From NCBI GenBank assembly GCA_019739335.1, contig CP073261.1, forward strand, positions 186,001 to 250,000: DNA of 64,000 nt, given 5' to 3'. Of the stretch, positions 17,576 to 26,467 are shown one piece after another. The stretch is from Erythrobacter sp. Its GTDB lineage: Bacteria > Pseudomonadota > Alphaproteobacteria > Sphingomonadales > Sphingomonadaceae. The notes below the pieces were generated by a model. The model was not told the DNA's origin. It searched no databases and worked only from the letters and a program-made list of their open reading frames with translations. The position numbers and the translations under genes are program-made. Numbering within the stretch: position 1 is the first letter of the stretch; each line of letters begins with the position of its first letter.

Positions 17576-18499
17576 ATGATAGTTCTGGTGACGGGGGCCG
17601 GGGGATTTGTCGGGCGGCATGTGGTGCGCAAGCTTCGCGCGGCGGGGCACTCCGTTACCGGACTGGATTCCTTCGCCGATGGCATTCCCAACGGTGCGCG
17701 ACCGATAGTGGGCGATCTGGGTGACGCAGCGCTGCGATCCGAGGCGCTGGCGGGAGGATGCGATGCGCTGGTCCATCTCGCCACCGTCCCCGGAGGCGCG
17801 GCCGAGGCCGATCCCGCAGCCTCGCGGCGGATCAACGTGGACGCGATGTACGATCTTCTGGAGGAGCTCGCGCAAGTCAGTCCCGGCGCGCGGGTGGTCT
17901 ATGCCAGTTCGATCGCTGTCTATGGCGATCCCCTCCCCCCCGAAGGCGTGGACGATGCCACGCCGCTTTCCCCGCGCATGACCTACGGCGGGCACAAGGC
18001 GATGATGGAAGTGGCCGTCGCCATGCTCTCGAATCGTGGCGTGATCGACGGAGTGAGCATACGCCTGCCCGGAATCCTCGCCCGCCCCAGAGGCGCATCG
18101 GGGATGAAATCGGCTTTCATGAGCGATCTGTTCCACGCCCTGCGCGCGGGCGAGCCGTTCACTTGCCCGGTTTCTCCCCAGGCGACGATCTGGGCCCAGT
18201 CGGTGGACTGCTGTGCGGACAATTTTATCCACGCGCTGGCGCTCGACTCGGCGCTGCTGCCGGCCACCCGCGCCGTCACCCTGCCCGCACGGCGGGTCGC
18301 CATGAAAGACCTCGCCGAAGAAGTGGCCCGCCAGTGCGGCACCCATGCCTCGCTGGTCGACTACCTGCCCGATCCGGCGCTCGAAGCGACATTCGGGACG
18401 CACCCCGGCCTCAAAACGCTCGCCGCGCATCGTGCGGGATTTGCGGATGACGGCAGCGTAGCTAGACTGGTGGAGAGCGCACTCAAGACGCTCGAATAA
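17576..18499 (+). CDS. Extended SDR, D-erythronate dehydrogenase-like
   Basis: A 307-residue NAD-dependent epimerase/dehydratase-family protein with the N-terminal GAGGFVGRHV motif. It has an ASSIAVYGDPLP segment and catalytic Tyr-Lys in YGGHKAMMEV. The overall pattern (SIRLPGILARP) is close to the DenD group, which oxidises sugar acids. In this aromatic region it could act on a different hydroxy acid. Fifteen bases separate it from the LysR gene downstream, so both are probably made from one transcript. Confidence 0.82.
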   Translation: MIVLVTGAGGFVGRHVVRKLRAAGHSVTGLDSFADGIPNGARPIVGDLGDAALRSEALAGGCDALVHLATVPGGAAEADPAASRRINVDAMYDLLEELAQVSPGARVVYASSIAVYGDPLPPEGVDDATPLSPRMTYGGHKAMMEVAVAMLSNRGVIDGVSIRLPGILARPRGASGMKSAFMSDLFHALRAGEPFTCPVSPQATIWAQSVDCCADNFIHALALDSALLPATRAVTLPARRVAMKDLAEEVARQCGTHASLVDYLPDPALEATFGTHPGLKTLAAHRAGFADDGSVARLVESALKTLE

Positions 18500-18514
18500 C
18501 GATCGGGGAGAATT

Positions 18515-19507
18515 ATGCGGTTCCAGCGGCTGGATCTCAATCTGCTGGTGGCGCTTGATGCGTTGCTGACTGAACAAAGCGTGTCGCTCGCGGCGGACCG
18601 GCTGTGCCTGTCGCAATCCGCCACTTCCAGCGCGCTCGCCCGCCTGCGCGAGTATTTCGAGGACGACCTGCTGGTGCTCAAGGGGCGGCAGATGGTGCTG
18701 ACCAAGCGCGCCGAGGAACTGATCGATCCGACTCGCGCGGTGCTCGAACAGATTACCGCCACCATCGCTGTGAAGCCCGAATTCGATTACCGCACCAGCG
18801 ACCGCCTGTTCCGTTTCATGGCGTCCGACTACACCACCGAAGTGCTGCTTGCCCCCGCCTTCCAGCGGTTTGCCGAGATCGCCCCGGAAATGCGCTTCGA
18901 AATCCAGCACATGTCGAGCGCGCCGGTCGAGGCGCTCGAACGCGGGATCGTCGATCTGCTGGTAACGGTCGATTTCGCCACTTCTTCGGATCACCCCAGC
19001 GAATTGATGTTCGTGGACGATTACGTGGTGGTGGGGGACCGCGACAACCCGGCCATGCAGGGCAAGATGTCGAGCGAGACCTATCTCTCGCTGCCCCACG
19101 TCACTGTCCGCTTCGGCAAGTCACGGATCCCGGCCTTCGATGACTGGTACATGCGGCGCAAGAAGCAGCAGCGGCGGATCGAAGTGGTCACGGCCAGCTT
19201 CGTCACCATGCCCGCGCTGATCGTCGGCACCGATCGCATCGCCACCATGCACCGCCGCCTCGCCGAGAAGCTGGGGCGGCGCTATCCGGTGGCCTTTGCC
19301 GAAGTGCCATTCGAGATCCCCCCGGTGCGCGAACTGGCACAGTGGGACATCGCGCACAACAACGATGCCGGACTGCGCTGGGTTGTGGAGGAATTGCGCA
19401 AGGTCGCGCGCGAGGAAGTGCCGGGACCGCTGGTTTCCGACGACAGCGAAGCGGATGGCGACAGCAAGATCGCGTTCCATTTCCGCGAGCAGCAGACGGG
19501 GCGGTAG
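18515..19507 (+). CDS. LysR-family regulator (NodD-like)
   Basis: A 330-residue LysR regulator. The winged HTH is at residues about 5-64 (LNLLVALDALLTEQSVSLAA, then SQSATSSALARLREYF). The effector domain then begins around residue 95. Full length and the sequence LDLNLLVALDALL place it in the NodD/PnbR-like group, which often senses aromatic ligands. It follows GGGGAG at good spacing. It is the only complete pathway-type regulator in the 14.7-36 kb degradation region, so it may control the divergent operons at 29.5 kb as well as its own neighbours; that is inference. Confidence 0.92.
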   Translation: MRFQRLDLNLLVALDALLTEQSVSLAADRLCLSQSATSSALARLREYFEDDLLVLKGRQMVLTKRAEELIDPTRAVLEQITATIAVKPEFDYRTSDRLFRFMASDYTTEVLLAPAFQRFAEIAPEMRFEIQHMSSAPVEALERGIVDLLVTVDFATSSDHPSELMFVDDYVVVGDRDNPAMQGKMSSETYLSLPHVTVRFGKSRIPAFDDWYMRRKKQQRRIEVVTASFVTMPALIVGTDRIATMHRRLAEKLGRRYPVAFAEVPFEIPPVRELAQWDIAHNNDAGLRWVVEELRKVAREEVPGPLVSDDSEADGDSKIAFHFREQQTGR

Positions 19508-19610
19508 CTCGTATTGCTCAGGTCCGGGAAAGCGACGCGACCGTTCTGAGCCATGTCGCACTCCGCATGACGGACGATCCGGGGGGCGAATTCGACAAGG
19601 TGATGAAGGC

Positions 19611-19820
19611 ATGAAGATCTACGACGCCAACGACGGCGAGCTAATGAACGTCCGTGAGATCGTGCGCGACGGCAACGATCTGGTAATCCGCGGCAAGATC
19701 TTCGGCGCCATGCCGATGGTCGCGCGGCTGAAGCCGGAAGAAGCGCGCGCGGCGCTGAAACTGCTCGATGCGAAGACCATCTTCTTCCTGCTGACCCTGC
19801 TGTTCCGCAAGGGGAATTGA
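19611..19820 (+). CDS. Small hypothetical protein
   Basis: A 69-residue protein beginning MKIYDANDGELMNVREIV, with a start ATG at 19611 preceded by an AAGG-type site. It has a short beta-rich N-terminal part (DGNDLVIRGKIFG), a helix (KPEEARAALKLLD) and a hydrophobic C-terminal segment (TIFFLLTLLF). It is not recognised. It sits about 100 bases after the LysR gene and before a VOC protein. Small proteins of this sort sometimes accompany aromatic degradation genes, but no function can be given. Confidence 0.6.
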   Translation: MKIYDANDGELMNVREIVRDGNDLVIRGKIFGAMPMVARLKPEEARAALKLLDAKTIFFLLTLLFRKGN

Positions 19821-19922
19821 CCTATCGCCCGGGTGGATAGCTGCTCTCCCACGATATGCGCTTAGCAATCCGGCCCGATGCCCTAGTCTGGACTGGCGCA
19901 ATCGGGCGGATAGGGTTTGGCG

Positions 19923-20993
19923 ATGAGTATTCTGGGCGTTGAAAGCGTGGTCTTCGGAGTGGCGGATCTGGCCGAGCATACGCGTTTCTGGACCGATTTC
20001 GGACTTTCGGCAGAGAGTTCGGACGAGAGCGAGACAGTCTTCCGCCTCCCTTCCGGCAGCCGGGTGATCCTCTACAAGCATGGCGATGCCCGCCTGCCCT
20101 CGCCCGATCCCTTTCCTGGTGATGGCATCAAGGAAACGGTGTGGGGCGTGGCCGATCAGGCCGCGCTCGATCGCTTTGCCGCCAGCCTTGCCACCGAAGT
20201 CACCGTGACGACAGCCACTGATGGCACCGTGCGCGCCACATGCCCCGACGGCCAGCCGATTGCGCTGCGTCTCTGGACCAAGCGCCCGTTCGTCTCTGAA
20301 ACAAGCCCGGTCAACACCCCAACCAGCTATCCGCGCTTCAACCAGCACCGCATCTGGCGGCACAAGTGCATCCCCAAGACGATCAACCACGTGGTCTTCT
20401 TCAGCATCGACTATGTCGCCAGCTTCGAATTCTACGAACGCCACCTGGGCTTCCGCTACACCGACCATTCCAAAGGCACCGGCATCTTCGCCCGCGCGGA
20501 CGGCACCTGGGAACACCACAGCATCTTTTGGGTGAACTGCGACCTGCCGATCGCGCCCGATCATTTCAGGTTCATGCACATTGCCTTCGGCTGCGACGAT
20601 ATCGACGAAGTGATGCTGGGGGCGAACATCATGGAAGCGCGGGGCTGGAAGAACACCTCGATGAATTCCAGCGGCGGCATTTCCCGCCACCGCGCCACCA
20701 GCGCGGTCTACTACTACTGCGACATTCCCGGCAAATCGGGCGAAGCCGAGTACCACGCCGACAGCGACTATCTGGACGACAACTGGGTGCCACGCGCGTG
20801 GGATTTCCGCTTCGGTTCGCTGCTGTGGAGCAACAACGCGCCCCCAATCTTCCGTGGCGACAACATCCCGTGGGACATGACCTTTGACCTGAACCGCGCC
20901 AGTTTCGAGCCTTACCGCAAGAGCAAGCCGGGTGCGTTGCCGGTGGAAGGCAAGCTGGCCGAACTGGCCGACGAGGACGAGCACGCGATCTGA
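19923..20993 (+). CDS. VOC-family (glyoxalase/extradiol dioxygenase-like) protein
   Basis: A 356-residue two-domain vicinal-oxygen-chelate protein. The first half starts LGVESVVFGVADLAEHTRFW; the second begins TINHVVFFSIDYVASFEFYE and contains HHSIFWV, FMHIAFGCDD and a late Glu in GEAEYHAD. These give a His-His-Glu-type metal site in the C-terminal domain, as in extradiol ring-cleavage dioxygenases. The first domain looks non-catalytic. The ATG at 19923 is chosen over a TTG six bases upstream. It may cleave a catechol-type intermediate, but the substrate is not known. Confidence 0.83.
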   Translation: MSILGVESVVFGVADLAEHTRFWTDFGLSAESSDESETVFRLPSGSRVILYKHGDARLPSPDPFPGDGIKETVWGVADQAALDRFAASLATEVTVTTATDGTVRATCPDGQPIALRLWTKRPFVSETSPVNTPTSYPRFNQHRIWRHKCIPKTINHVVFFSIDYVASFEFYERHLGFRYTDHSKGTGIFARADGTWEHHSIFWVNCDLPIAPDHFRFMHIAFGCDDIDEVMLGANIMEARGWKNTSMNSSGGISRHRATSAVYYYCDIPGKSGEAEYHADSDYLDDNWVPRAWDFRFGSLLWSNNAPPIFRGDNIPWDMTFDLNRASFEPYRKSKPGALPVEGKLAELADEDEHAI

Positions 20994-21073
20994 CGGCTCG
21001 AACCAGTGACAGCCATTGCCGGATCATGGCGCGGACTGTAGCTTGACAGCACCCCGTCTATCGGAGCCAGGCC

Positions 21074-21421
21074 ATCGCACGCAAAACCATCGGTGAACTT
21101 ACCTTCGCCATCGTCTATCCCCTGTATATCGCCAAGGTGGAACGCAAGGGCCGCAGCAAGGCGGAGGTGGACGCGGTGATATTCTGGCTGACCGGCTATG
21201 ACGATGCTGGTCTAACCGACCAACTGACGCGCGAAACCACTTTCGCGCAGTTCTTCGCCGAAGCCCCGGCGATCAACCCCCGCACCAGCGGGATCAAGGG
21301 CCTGATCTGCGGCATCCGGGTGGAGGACATTGACGACCCCCTGACCCAGCAAGTCCGCTGGCTGGACAAGCTGGTGGACGAGGTGGCGAAAGGCAAGGCG
21401 ATGGAGAAGGTGTTGCGGTAA
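21074..21421 (+). CDS. DUF2200-family protein with apparent ATC start
   Basis: A protein of about 115 residues, the usual DUF2200 length, with the family's ERKGRSKAEVDAVIFWLTGY and DKLVDEVAKGKAMEKVL blocks. The conserved N-terminal strand (LTFAIVYPLYIAK) is coded upstream of the first standard start, a GTG at 21137. In-frame codons from the preceding stop at 21044 contain no ATG, GTG or TTG before that strand. An ATC at 21074 lies where the family begins, and a GGAG at 21063-21066 stands seven bases before it. So either ATC initiates, the start was mutated, or only a truncated product is made. Function of the family is unknown. Confidence 0.7.
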   Translation: MARKTIGELTFAIVYPLYIAKVERKGRSKAEVDAVIFWLTGYDDAGLTDQLTRETTFAQFFAEAPAINPRTSGIKGLICGIRVEDIDDPLTQQVRWLDKLVDEVAKGKAMEKVLR

Positions 21422-21479
21422 AGCGCAATAGGCGCAATCGAGAAACCAAGGCCTTGCGCGGGTTCGGTTCCAGCGCGTT

Positions 21480-23267
21480 TCAACCCGCCCTTCTCTGCGC
21501 CTCGGCGGAGCACATCATTGCTATCCGGGGGCCAGGTCCTGCATGAACCGAGGCGCGGGCCCGCAGATAGGTTGCAGTGATATCGCCGGCCGCCATTGCG
21601 CGACCATAGCGGAACCCCTGTGCTTCACTGCATCCCAGATCCACCAGCGCGCGTTCCTGCCCCAGCGTTTCGACCCCCTCGGCGATCACCGTCAGCCCGA
21701 AGCTCTTCGCCATGGTCACCACGGCCTTGACGATGGCCGCATCGCCCGCTTTCCGGTCCACCCGCTCGACAAAGCTGCGATCGATCTTCAGCCGTGACAA
21801 AGGGTACTTCTGCAACAGGCTGAGCGAGGCAAAGCCGGTGCCGAAATCGTCAAAAGCGATGCTGACTCCCAGACATTTCAGTTTGCGCAGGGCGATGGTG
21901 GACTGCGCGCTGTGCCGCAGGACGGTGGTCTCCGTGATTTCCAGTTCAAGCTGGGCCGGATCGAGTCCATGCTTCTTCAATGCTCCAGATACGACTCCGA
22001 ACAGGCGGCCGGAGCGCAACTGCGCGGCGAACAGATTGATACCGACCCGCAATGAACCGATGCCCCGCCGCTTCCAATCGGCTGCGGCAGCGCAGGCCCT
22101 GTCCACGATCCAGTCACCGACTTCTTCTGCTATCACACTGTCTTCAAGAACTTCGATGAAGGTACTCGGGGTAAGCAAACCATGTGTGGCATGGCGCCAA
22201 CGCAGAAGCGCCTCGACCCCGCAGAGCGAATTGTCTTTTAGACTAACCTGCGGCTGGAACCAGAGTTCGAATTCGTTGTTGGCAAGCGCCTGGCGCAACT
22301 CGCAACTCAGCCGATGCCTGTGTTCGGCATTGCTTTGCATGGAGCGGGCAAAAAAGGTCCGCACCCCACCGCCTTCGTTCTTCGCACTGTAAAGTGCGAG
22401 ATCCGCGCAGGAGAGGAGAGCTTCGACTTTCGATGCATCATGCGGCGACATGGCAATGCCGATGCTGGTCCCCACATAAACCGCCTTGCCCAACAGCTCG
22501 AAAGGGGTGCGCAAGCAAGCGAAAATGCGGTTGGCAATTTCGTTCGGCCGCAGCGGTTCGGCGCAACTGGTAAGCAGGATGGCAAATTCGTCACCGCCAA
22601 GGCGTGCCACGAAACCGGAGTCCCCCACGACTTCCGAGAGGCGTTTACCTACCGCCTTCAGCAGCGTGTCGCCTACCGTATGGCCAAGAGTGTCATTGAC
22701 GTGCTTGAAACCATCAAGATCGAGCAGCAACAGCGAACAAGGCACGTTTTTCATTTCGGCAGCGAGCCGATTGTGAAGGGCATTGCGGTTTGGCAACGAG
22801 GTCAGCGTATCGCAATGGGCGAGGTGTTCCAGCCGCTTCTTGGCGGAGTGGCGATCGGCAATGTCGTGCAACAAGGCGCCGAACATAGGCGTGCCCCCTT
22901 CAAACCACATTGAAAGGGTGAGGTCGACAGGTATCTCGCTGCCATCGGCGTGCAGTGCGAGTATCTCGACCGAATGCCCTGCAAGGCGCGCGCGCCCGGA
23001 TGCAACCGCCCGCGCGAAGCCGGCATCATGCGCGGCGCGCAAACGTGAAGGGATGATGATCGATAGCGGCTGGCCGATAACCTGCTCTGAGGTATGGCCG
23101 AAAAGATGCTCTGCTGCGCTATTCCAGGAAAGGATGCGATTATCTGCACCCGCACAGATGGCAGCCGTTCCCGAATTGGTCAGCATCATCTCATACTGCA
23201 ACCGCGAAGGACCACGGCCGTCTGCGCCAGCGTCCAACTCTTTCCGATCCTGTGACCCGTCTATCAT
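21480..23267 (-). CDS. PAS-GGDEF-EAL cyclic-di-GMP enzyme
   Basis: A 595-residue cytoplasmic protein with no membrane segments. A PAS domain (about residues 30-150, with NSAAEHLFGHTSEQVIGQPL) is followed by a diguanylate cyclase domain with an intact RLGGDEFA active site. An EAL phosphodiesterase domain follows with EALLRW, ELEITET, DDFGTGFASLS, KIDRSFV and AEGVET, all catalytic positions present. Both halves may therefore be active, making or breaking c-di-GMP in response to a PAS signal. The ATG at 23267 follows GGGGGAG; the frame is open further upstream. It stands between DUF2200 and the O-methyltransferase, unrelated to either. Confidence 0.93.
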   Translation of the reverse strand: MIDGSQDRKELDAGADGRGPSRLQYEMMLTNSGTAAICAGADNRILSWNSAAEHLFGHTSEQVIGQPLSIIIPSRLRAAHDAGFARAVASGRARLAGHSVEILALHADGSEIPVDLTLSMWFEGGTPMFGALLHDIADRHSAKKRLEHLAHCDTLTSLPNRNALHNRLAAEMKNVPCSLLLLDLDGFKHVNDTLGHTVGDTLLKAVGKRLSEVVGDSGFVARLGGDEFAILLTSCAEPLRPNEIANRIFACLRTPFELLGKAVYVGTSIGIAMSPHDASKVEALLSCADLALYSAKNEGGGVRTFFARSMQSNAEHRHRLSCELRQALANNEFELWFQPQVSLKDNSLCGVEALLRWRHATHGLLTPSTFIEVLEDSVIAEEVGDWIVDRACAAAADWKRRGIGSLRVGINLFAAQLRSGRLFGVVSGALKKHGLDPAQLELEITETTVLRHSAQSTIALRKLKCLGVSIAFDDFGTGFASLSLLQKYPLSRLKIDRSFVERVDRKAGDAAIVKAVVTMAKSFGLTVIAEGVETLGQERALVDLGCSEAQGFRYGRAMAAGDITATYLRARASVHAGPGPRIAMMCSAEAQRRAG

Positions 23268-23490
23268 CCCTGGCTCCCCCATCGGCCCTAGCCAGGCGAA
23301 GGTTAATAGACTGAATTTGTCTTTGCAGGTGGTTTCCGTAGACGAGTCAGCCACTTGCACTTCTCAGGCCAAAGTGGGTCCTCGGGCTGGCTGGCCTGAA
23401 GTGCGTGCCTGCGGAATCTTTTGCGGATCAGCGAACGACACGAAAATGGGATTGGCTTCAGGCTAACGAATCTAGGCAAATCCCGACAGA

Positions 23491-24135
23491 TCAGAGCTTA
23501 TTGTTCGAAGGACTCCATCGCACGCTCAGTTCCACCCCCTGCCCTACCGGCAGCAGCACCGTTTGCACGTCGCCCTTCGCGCCGATTGCAGCGCGCAGGG
23601 CGCGGGCGTTGGGGCGGGCGGCCTTGGGTTCGACCATGTTGTCGGAGCACAACACGGCTTCTTCCGCCAGCTGCGGATAGACGGCCTCGAAACACGGCAC
23701 GTAGAGGTCTTTCCAGATGTCGAGCAGCACGAAGTCCCACTCACCCTTGTCTGCCTCCAGCAACTCAAGCGCGTCGCCGCAGCGATAGTCCACCACATCG
23801 ATCAGCCCCGCGCGGGTAAGAGCTTCGCGCGAATAGGCCTGCTTGTAATCGGCCAGTTCCATTGTCACCACCTGCGCGCCTATCGCGCGCGCGGCGTCGG
23901 CGAGGAACAGGGTGGAATAGCCGTAGGACGTGCCCAGTTCGAGAATGCGCTTGGGGCGGCGGGCCACGATCAGCGCGTGGAGCAGCCAGCCGACCTCCTC
24001 ACCCACCGGCAGCAGGAATTCGTCGCGCCGGGCAAAGCCTGCCGGGCCGAGCGAGGCCATCAGCGCCTGATCGTGCGCGGCCCGAACGCGATAATCGGCG
24101 AAGACTGCCTGCACTTCGGGATCGCTGAACCTCAT
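23491..24135 (-). CDS. O-methyltransferase (class I SAM, COMT-like)
   Basis: A 214-residue SAM-dependent methyltransferase. SAM motif I is ILELGTSYGYSTLFLA, the acidic loop VTMELAD follows, and the catalytic/metal region WDFVLLDIWKDLY with CSDNMVEP fits the catechol/caffeoyl-CoA O-methyltransferase group that uses a divalent metal. It is the last gene of the leftward catabolic operon, with its start in an ATGA-type overlap with GST 1. A methyltransferase beside a VanA-like demethylating Rieske enzyme suggests handling of methoxy/hydroxy groups on the substrate. Confidence 0.87.
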   Translation of the reverse strand: MRFSDPEVQAVFADYRVRAAHDQALMASLGPAGFARRDEFLLPVGEEVGWLLHALIVARRPKRILELGTSYGYSTLFLADAARAIGAQVVTMELADYKQAYSREALTRAGLIDVVDYRCGDALELLEADKGEWDFVLLDIWKDLYVPCFEAVYPQLAEEAVLCSDNMVEPKAARPNARALRAAIGAKGDVQTVLLPVGQGVELSVRWSPSNNKL

Positions 24136-24788
24136 GGCTTGCTCGCCTCCAGCGCGTCCTGCGCCGCCTGCTCGCGGGCGAGTGCGCGCTGCAATTGCGG
24201 CAGCGCTTCGTTATCGCCGCGGTGGCGGGCGACGTTCTGCCATGGCGACAGGTCGAAGCCGCCGAATTCGGAATTGACGTAGGCCCACCACAGGTAGGTA
24301 TCCACGATCGACCATGTCTCGCCAAACCACCAGCGACGTTCGCTGAGTTCCGCATCGAGCTGGTCGAGCAGGGCGGAGAACAGTTCGTTCCCCCGCTCGC
24401 GCACCGGGGCGGGATCGCCGGTGGTCCACATGAACGGCACTTTCACCGCGCGCACCGACGGGTGCCAGCCGGAGGAGACCCAGGCCAGCGCCGAAAGCTG
24501 CTGCGCTTCCTCCCACGCGCTCGCGGCGGGCGGGAACAGGCCTGCGTCGGGATAGGCGGAATGCAGCCAGCGCAGGATCGCGGCATTTTCCACCAGCGGC
24601 GCGCCATCGACCAGCAGGCAAGGCACCTTGCCGCCGGGGCTGATGGCGAGATATTCGGGCTTGCGACTGTCCCCCGCGCGGAAATCGATCAGCCGCTCGA
24701 CATAGGGCTCGCCCACCGCCTCCAAAGCAGTCAGCGTTACACGTGTGCAGGCGGTATAGGCGTGGTGGAGGATCAGTTCATGCGGCAT
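24132..24788 (-). CDS. Glutathione S-transferase (copy 1)
   Basis: A 218-residue GST. The N-terminal thioredoxin fold runs to about residue 80 (ACTRVTLTALEAVG, then GGKVPCLLVDG with the cis-proline and VENAAILRWL with the glutathione-binding Glu-Asn). The helical C-terminal domain holds WFGETWSIVDTYLWW. The active-site region has Cys-Thr-Arg where its neighbour has Cys-Ser-Arg. It is a paralogue of the adjacent GST 2, overlapping it by 11 bases, so the pair arose by tandem duplication. Such GSTs in aromatic pathways cleave ether links or isomerise ring-cleavage products; which applies here is unknown. Confidence 0.88.
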   Translation of the reverse strand: MPHELILHHAYTACTRVTLTALEAVGEPYVERLIDFRAGDSRKPEYLAISPGGKVPCLLVDGAPLVENAAILRWLHSAYPDAGLFPPAASAWEEAQQLSALAWVSSGWHPSVRAVKVPFMWTTGDPAPVRERGNELFSALLDQLDAELSERRWWFGETWSIVDTYLWWAYVNSEFGGFDLSPWQNVARHRGDNEALPQLQRALAREQAAQDALEASKP

Positions 24789-25428
24789 GGTTCAGCCGCT
24801 CCCGCGCGGCATTCTCCCGCGCCAGTGCGCGCTGGAAGGCGGGCCATGCTTCGACCCTCGCGCGGTGGGCCGCAAGGTTTTCCAGCCCGGAAAGATCGTA
24901 TTCGCCCTGCTCCGCCGTCGTGTAATTCCAGTAGGCATAGACATCGATGATCGACCACGCTTCACCGAACCACCACGGCTGCGAGGCCACCCGCGCATCG
25001 AAAGCCTCGAAAAGCGGCTTAACCAGTTCCTTCCCCCGCGCCCGCACCGGCGCAGGATCATCGGTGGTCCAGCGGATCGGCATCATGTTCGCGCGCACCG
25101 CCGGGTGCCAGCCGGAGCTGATCCAGAACAGGTCCGAGAGGATCTGCGCCTCGTCCCAGCCGCTCGCCGCATCGGGGAACAGCTTCGCTTCAGGAAAGCT
25201 GCGGTGGAGATACCACTGGATCGCCGCGTTCTCCCCAAGCACTTCCCCATCCACCAGCAACGCCGGAATCTTCCCGCGCGGATTGACCGCACGGAAGGCG
25301 GGCGAATGCTGTTCGCCCTTCATCAGGTTCACCGGGTGATCGGCGTATTCCACCCCGCACTGCTCCAGCGCGGTCATGGTGACGCGCGAACAGGCACCGG
25401 GCAGGTGGTAGAGTGTATATTCAGGCAA
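24778..25428 (-). CDS. Glutathione S-transferase (copy 2)
   Basis: A 216-residue GST with the beta-class-like active-site region GACSRVTMTALEQCG, cis-proline in RGKIPALLVDG and glutathione motif GENAAIQWYL. Its helical domain has WWFGEAWSIIDVYAYW. It is clearly similar to copy 1 along its length, including the SSGWHP and DDPAPVRARGKEL stretches. It starts with TTG at 25428, helped by a strong GGAGGAG site, and overlaps the Rieske gene stop by eight bases. Part of the leftward catabolic operon; possibly the two paralogues act as a heterodimer or on different intermediates (inference). Confidence 0.88.
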   Translation of the reverse strand: MPEYTLYHLPGACSRVTMTALEQCGVEYADHPVNLMKGEQHSPAFRAVNPRGKIPALLVDGEVLGENAAIQWYLHRSFPEAKLFPDAASGWDEAQILSDLFWISSGWHPAVRANMMPIRWTTDDPAPVRARGKELVKPLFEAFDARVASQPWWFGEAWSIIDVYAYWNYTTAEQGEYDLSGLENLAAHRARVEAWPAFQRALARENAARERLNHAA

Positions 25429-26455
25429 GGGATTTCTCCTCCTTCAGCATCGCTTCGATCTTGCGCCGCGCGCGGGTGCCGCCCTGGTCCACGCCGAGCG
25501 AAAGCGGCTGCCCTGCCCAGAAATCGGCTGCCTCCATATTGGCGAAGGCGGCCTCGATGATCGGCTTGTCCTCCACGTTGAAGGCCTGATCGAACAGCTC
25601 TGTCAGGAAGGCATCGACGTGCGGATTGTCCACCTCGTTATGCCGCGCATTGGCGGTGAAGTAGTGGCAGGTGGTGGGGGTTTCCGGGGTGACGATATGC
25701 GCCTGCCCGCCCACCGCATAGCCCTGCTCGCGCGGAGCACCCGGCAGCGTCGCGCCGATGTCCAGCTTCATGCTGGCGGGCGCGTTCCAGCGCATGTCGA
25801 GCCAGTGGTCGGTCAATTGCCCTTCGGCATAGGGGGGGCGGCAAGCGCTTGGCGCGGGGACATCCTCCATCCACCAGTTCGAATGCAGGGTCTCGCCCTC
25901 GTCGATAACTTCGTGGCGTCCAGCAAAGATCACCCCGTCCCCGGCAAAGGTGCCGCGATGGACGAATTCGATGTGCGACAGGTCCATCAGGTTGTCGGTG
26001 CAGAATTCGTAGGGCGCCTTCACATGGGTATAGCCGCGCAGGACCTTGCGCCCCGGCTGGTCGCGCACCACGGCAAAATCGGGGATGGCGGCATGGTCCG
26101 CAGCCTCGCGATCCCCGCCCCACAGCCACACGATCCCGTCGCGTTCGACACAGGCCCAATTGTCCACTCTCGCGGCGGCGGGAATGCGTTCGGCGAATGG
26201 ATTGCGCACGCAGGCGCCAGCCGCATCGAAAGTCAGCCCGTGATAGGGGCAGACGAGGCTATCGCCGTCGCGCTCCCCCCGGCTAAGCGGGGCGAAGCGG
26301 TGCGGGCAGCGGTCGAGCAGCGCCGTAACCGACCCGTCGGCGAGCCGGTAAAGCACCGTCGGCCTGTCAGCGATGCGGCGGGCGAGCAGGTCGCCCTCGC
26401 GGAGTTCCTCCGACCAGCCCGCCATGTACCAGCAATTGCGCGGAAACTCCCCCAT
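25421..26455 (-). CDS. Rieske aromatic oxygenase, VanA-like
   Basis: A 344-residue Rieske oxygenase. The cluster motif is CPHRFAPLSRG...CPYHGL at about residues 50-75, and the mononuclear iron site is DNLMDLSHIEFVHRGTF. Length and the NLMDLSH pattern match vanillate O-demethylase oxygenase (VanA) and related monooxygenases that remove methyl groups or hydroxylate aromatic acids. No VanB-type reductase lies next to it. The flavin reductase-like protein at 35488 in the divergent operon is one possible donor, though it lacks a visible [2Fe-2S] domain. A strong start region lies 13 bases after the cyclase gene. Confidence 0.9.
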   Translation of the reverse strand: MGEFPRNCWYMAGWSEELREGDLLARRIADRPTVLYRLADGSVTALLDRCPHRFAPLSRGERDGDSLVCPYHGLTFDAAGACVRNPFAERIPAAARVDNWACVERDGIVWLWGGDREAADHAAIPDFAVVRDQPGRKVLRGYTHVKAPYEFCTDNLMDLSHIEFVHRGTFAGDGVIFAGRHEVIDEGETLHSNWWMEDVPAPSACRPPYAEGQLTDHWLDMRWNAPASMKLDIGATLPGAPREQGYAVGGQAHIVTPETPTTCHYFTANARHNEVDNPHVDAFLTELFDQAFNVEDKPIIEAAFANMEAADFWAGQPLSLGVDQGGTRARRKIEAMLKEEKSLA

Positions 26456-26467
26456 GCCTCGCTCTCC

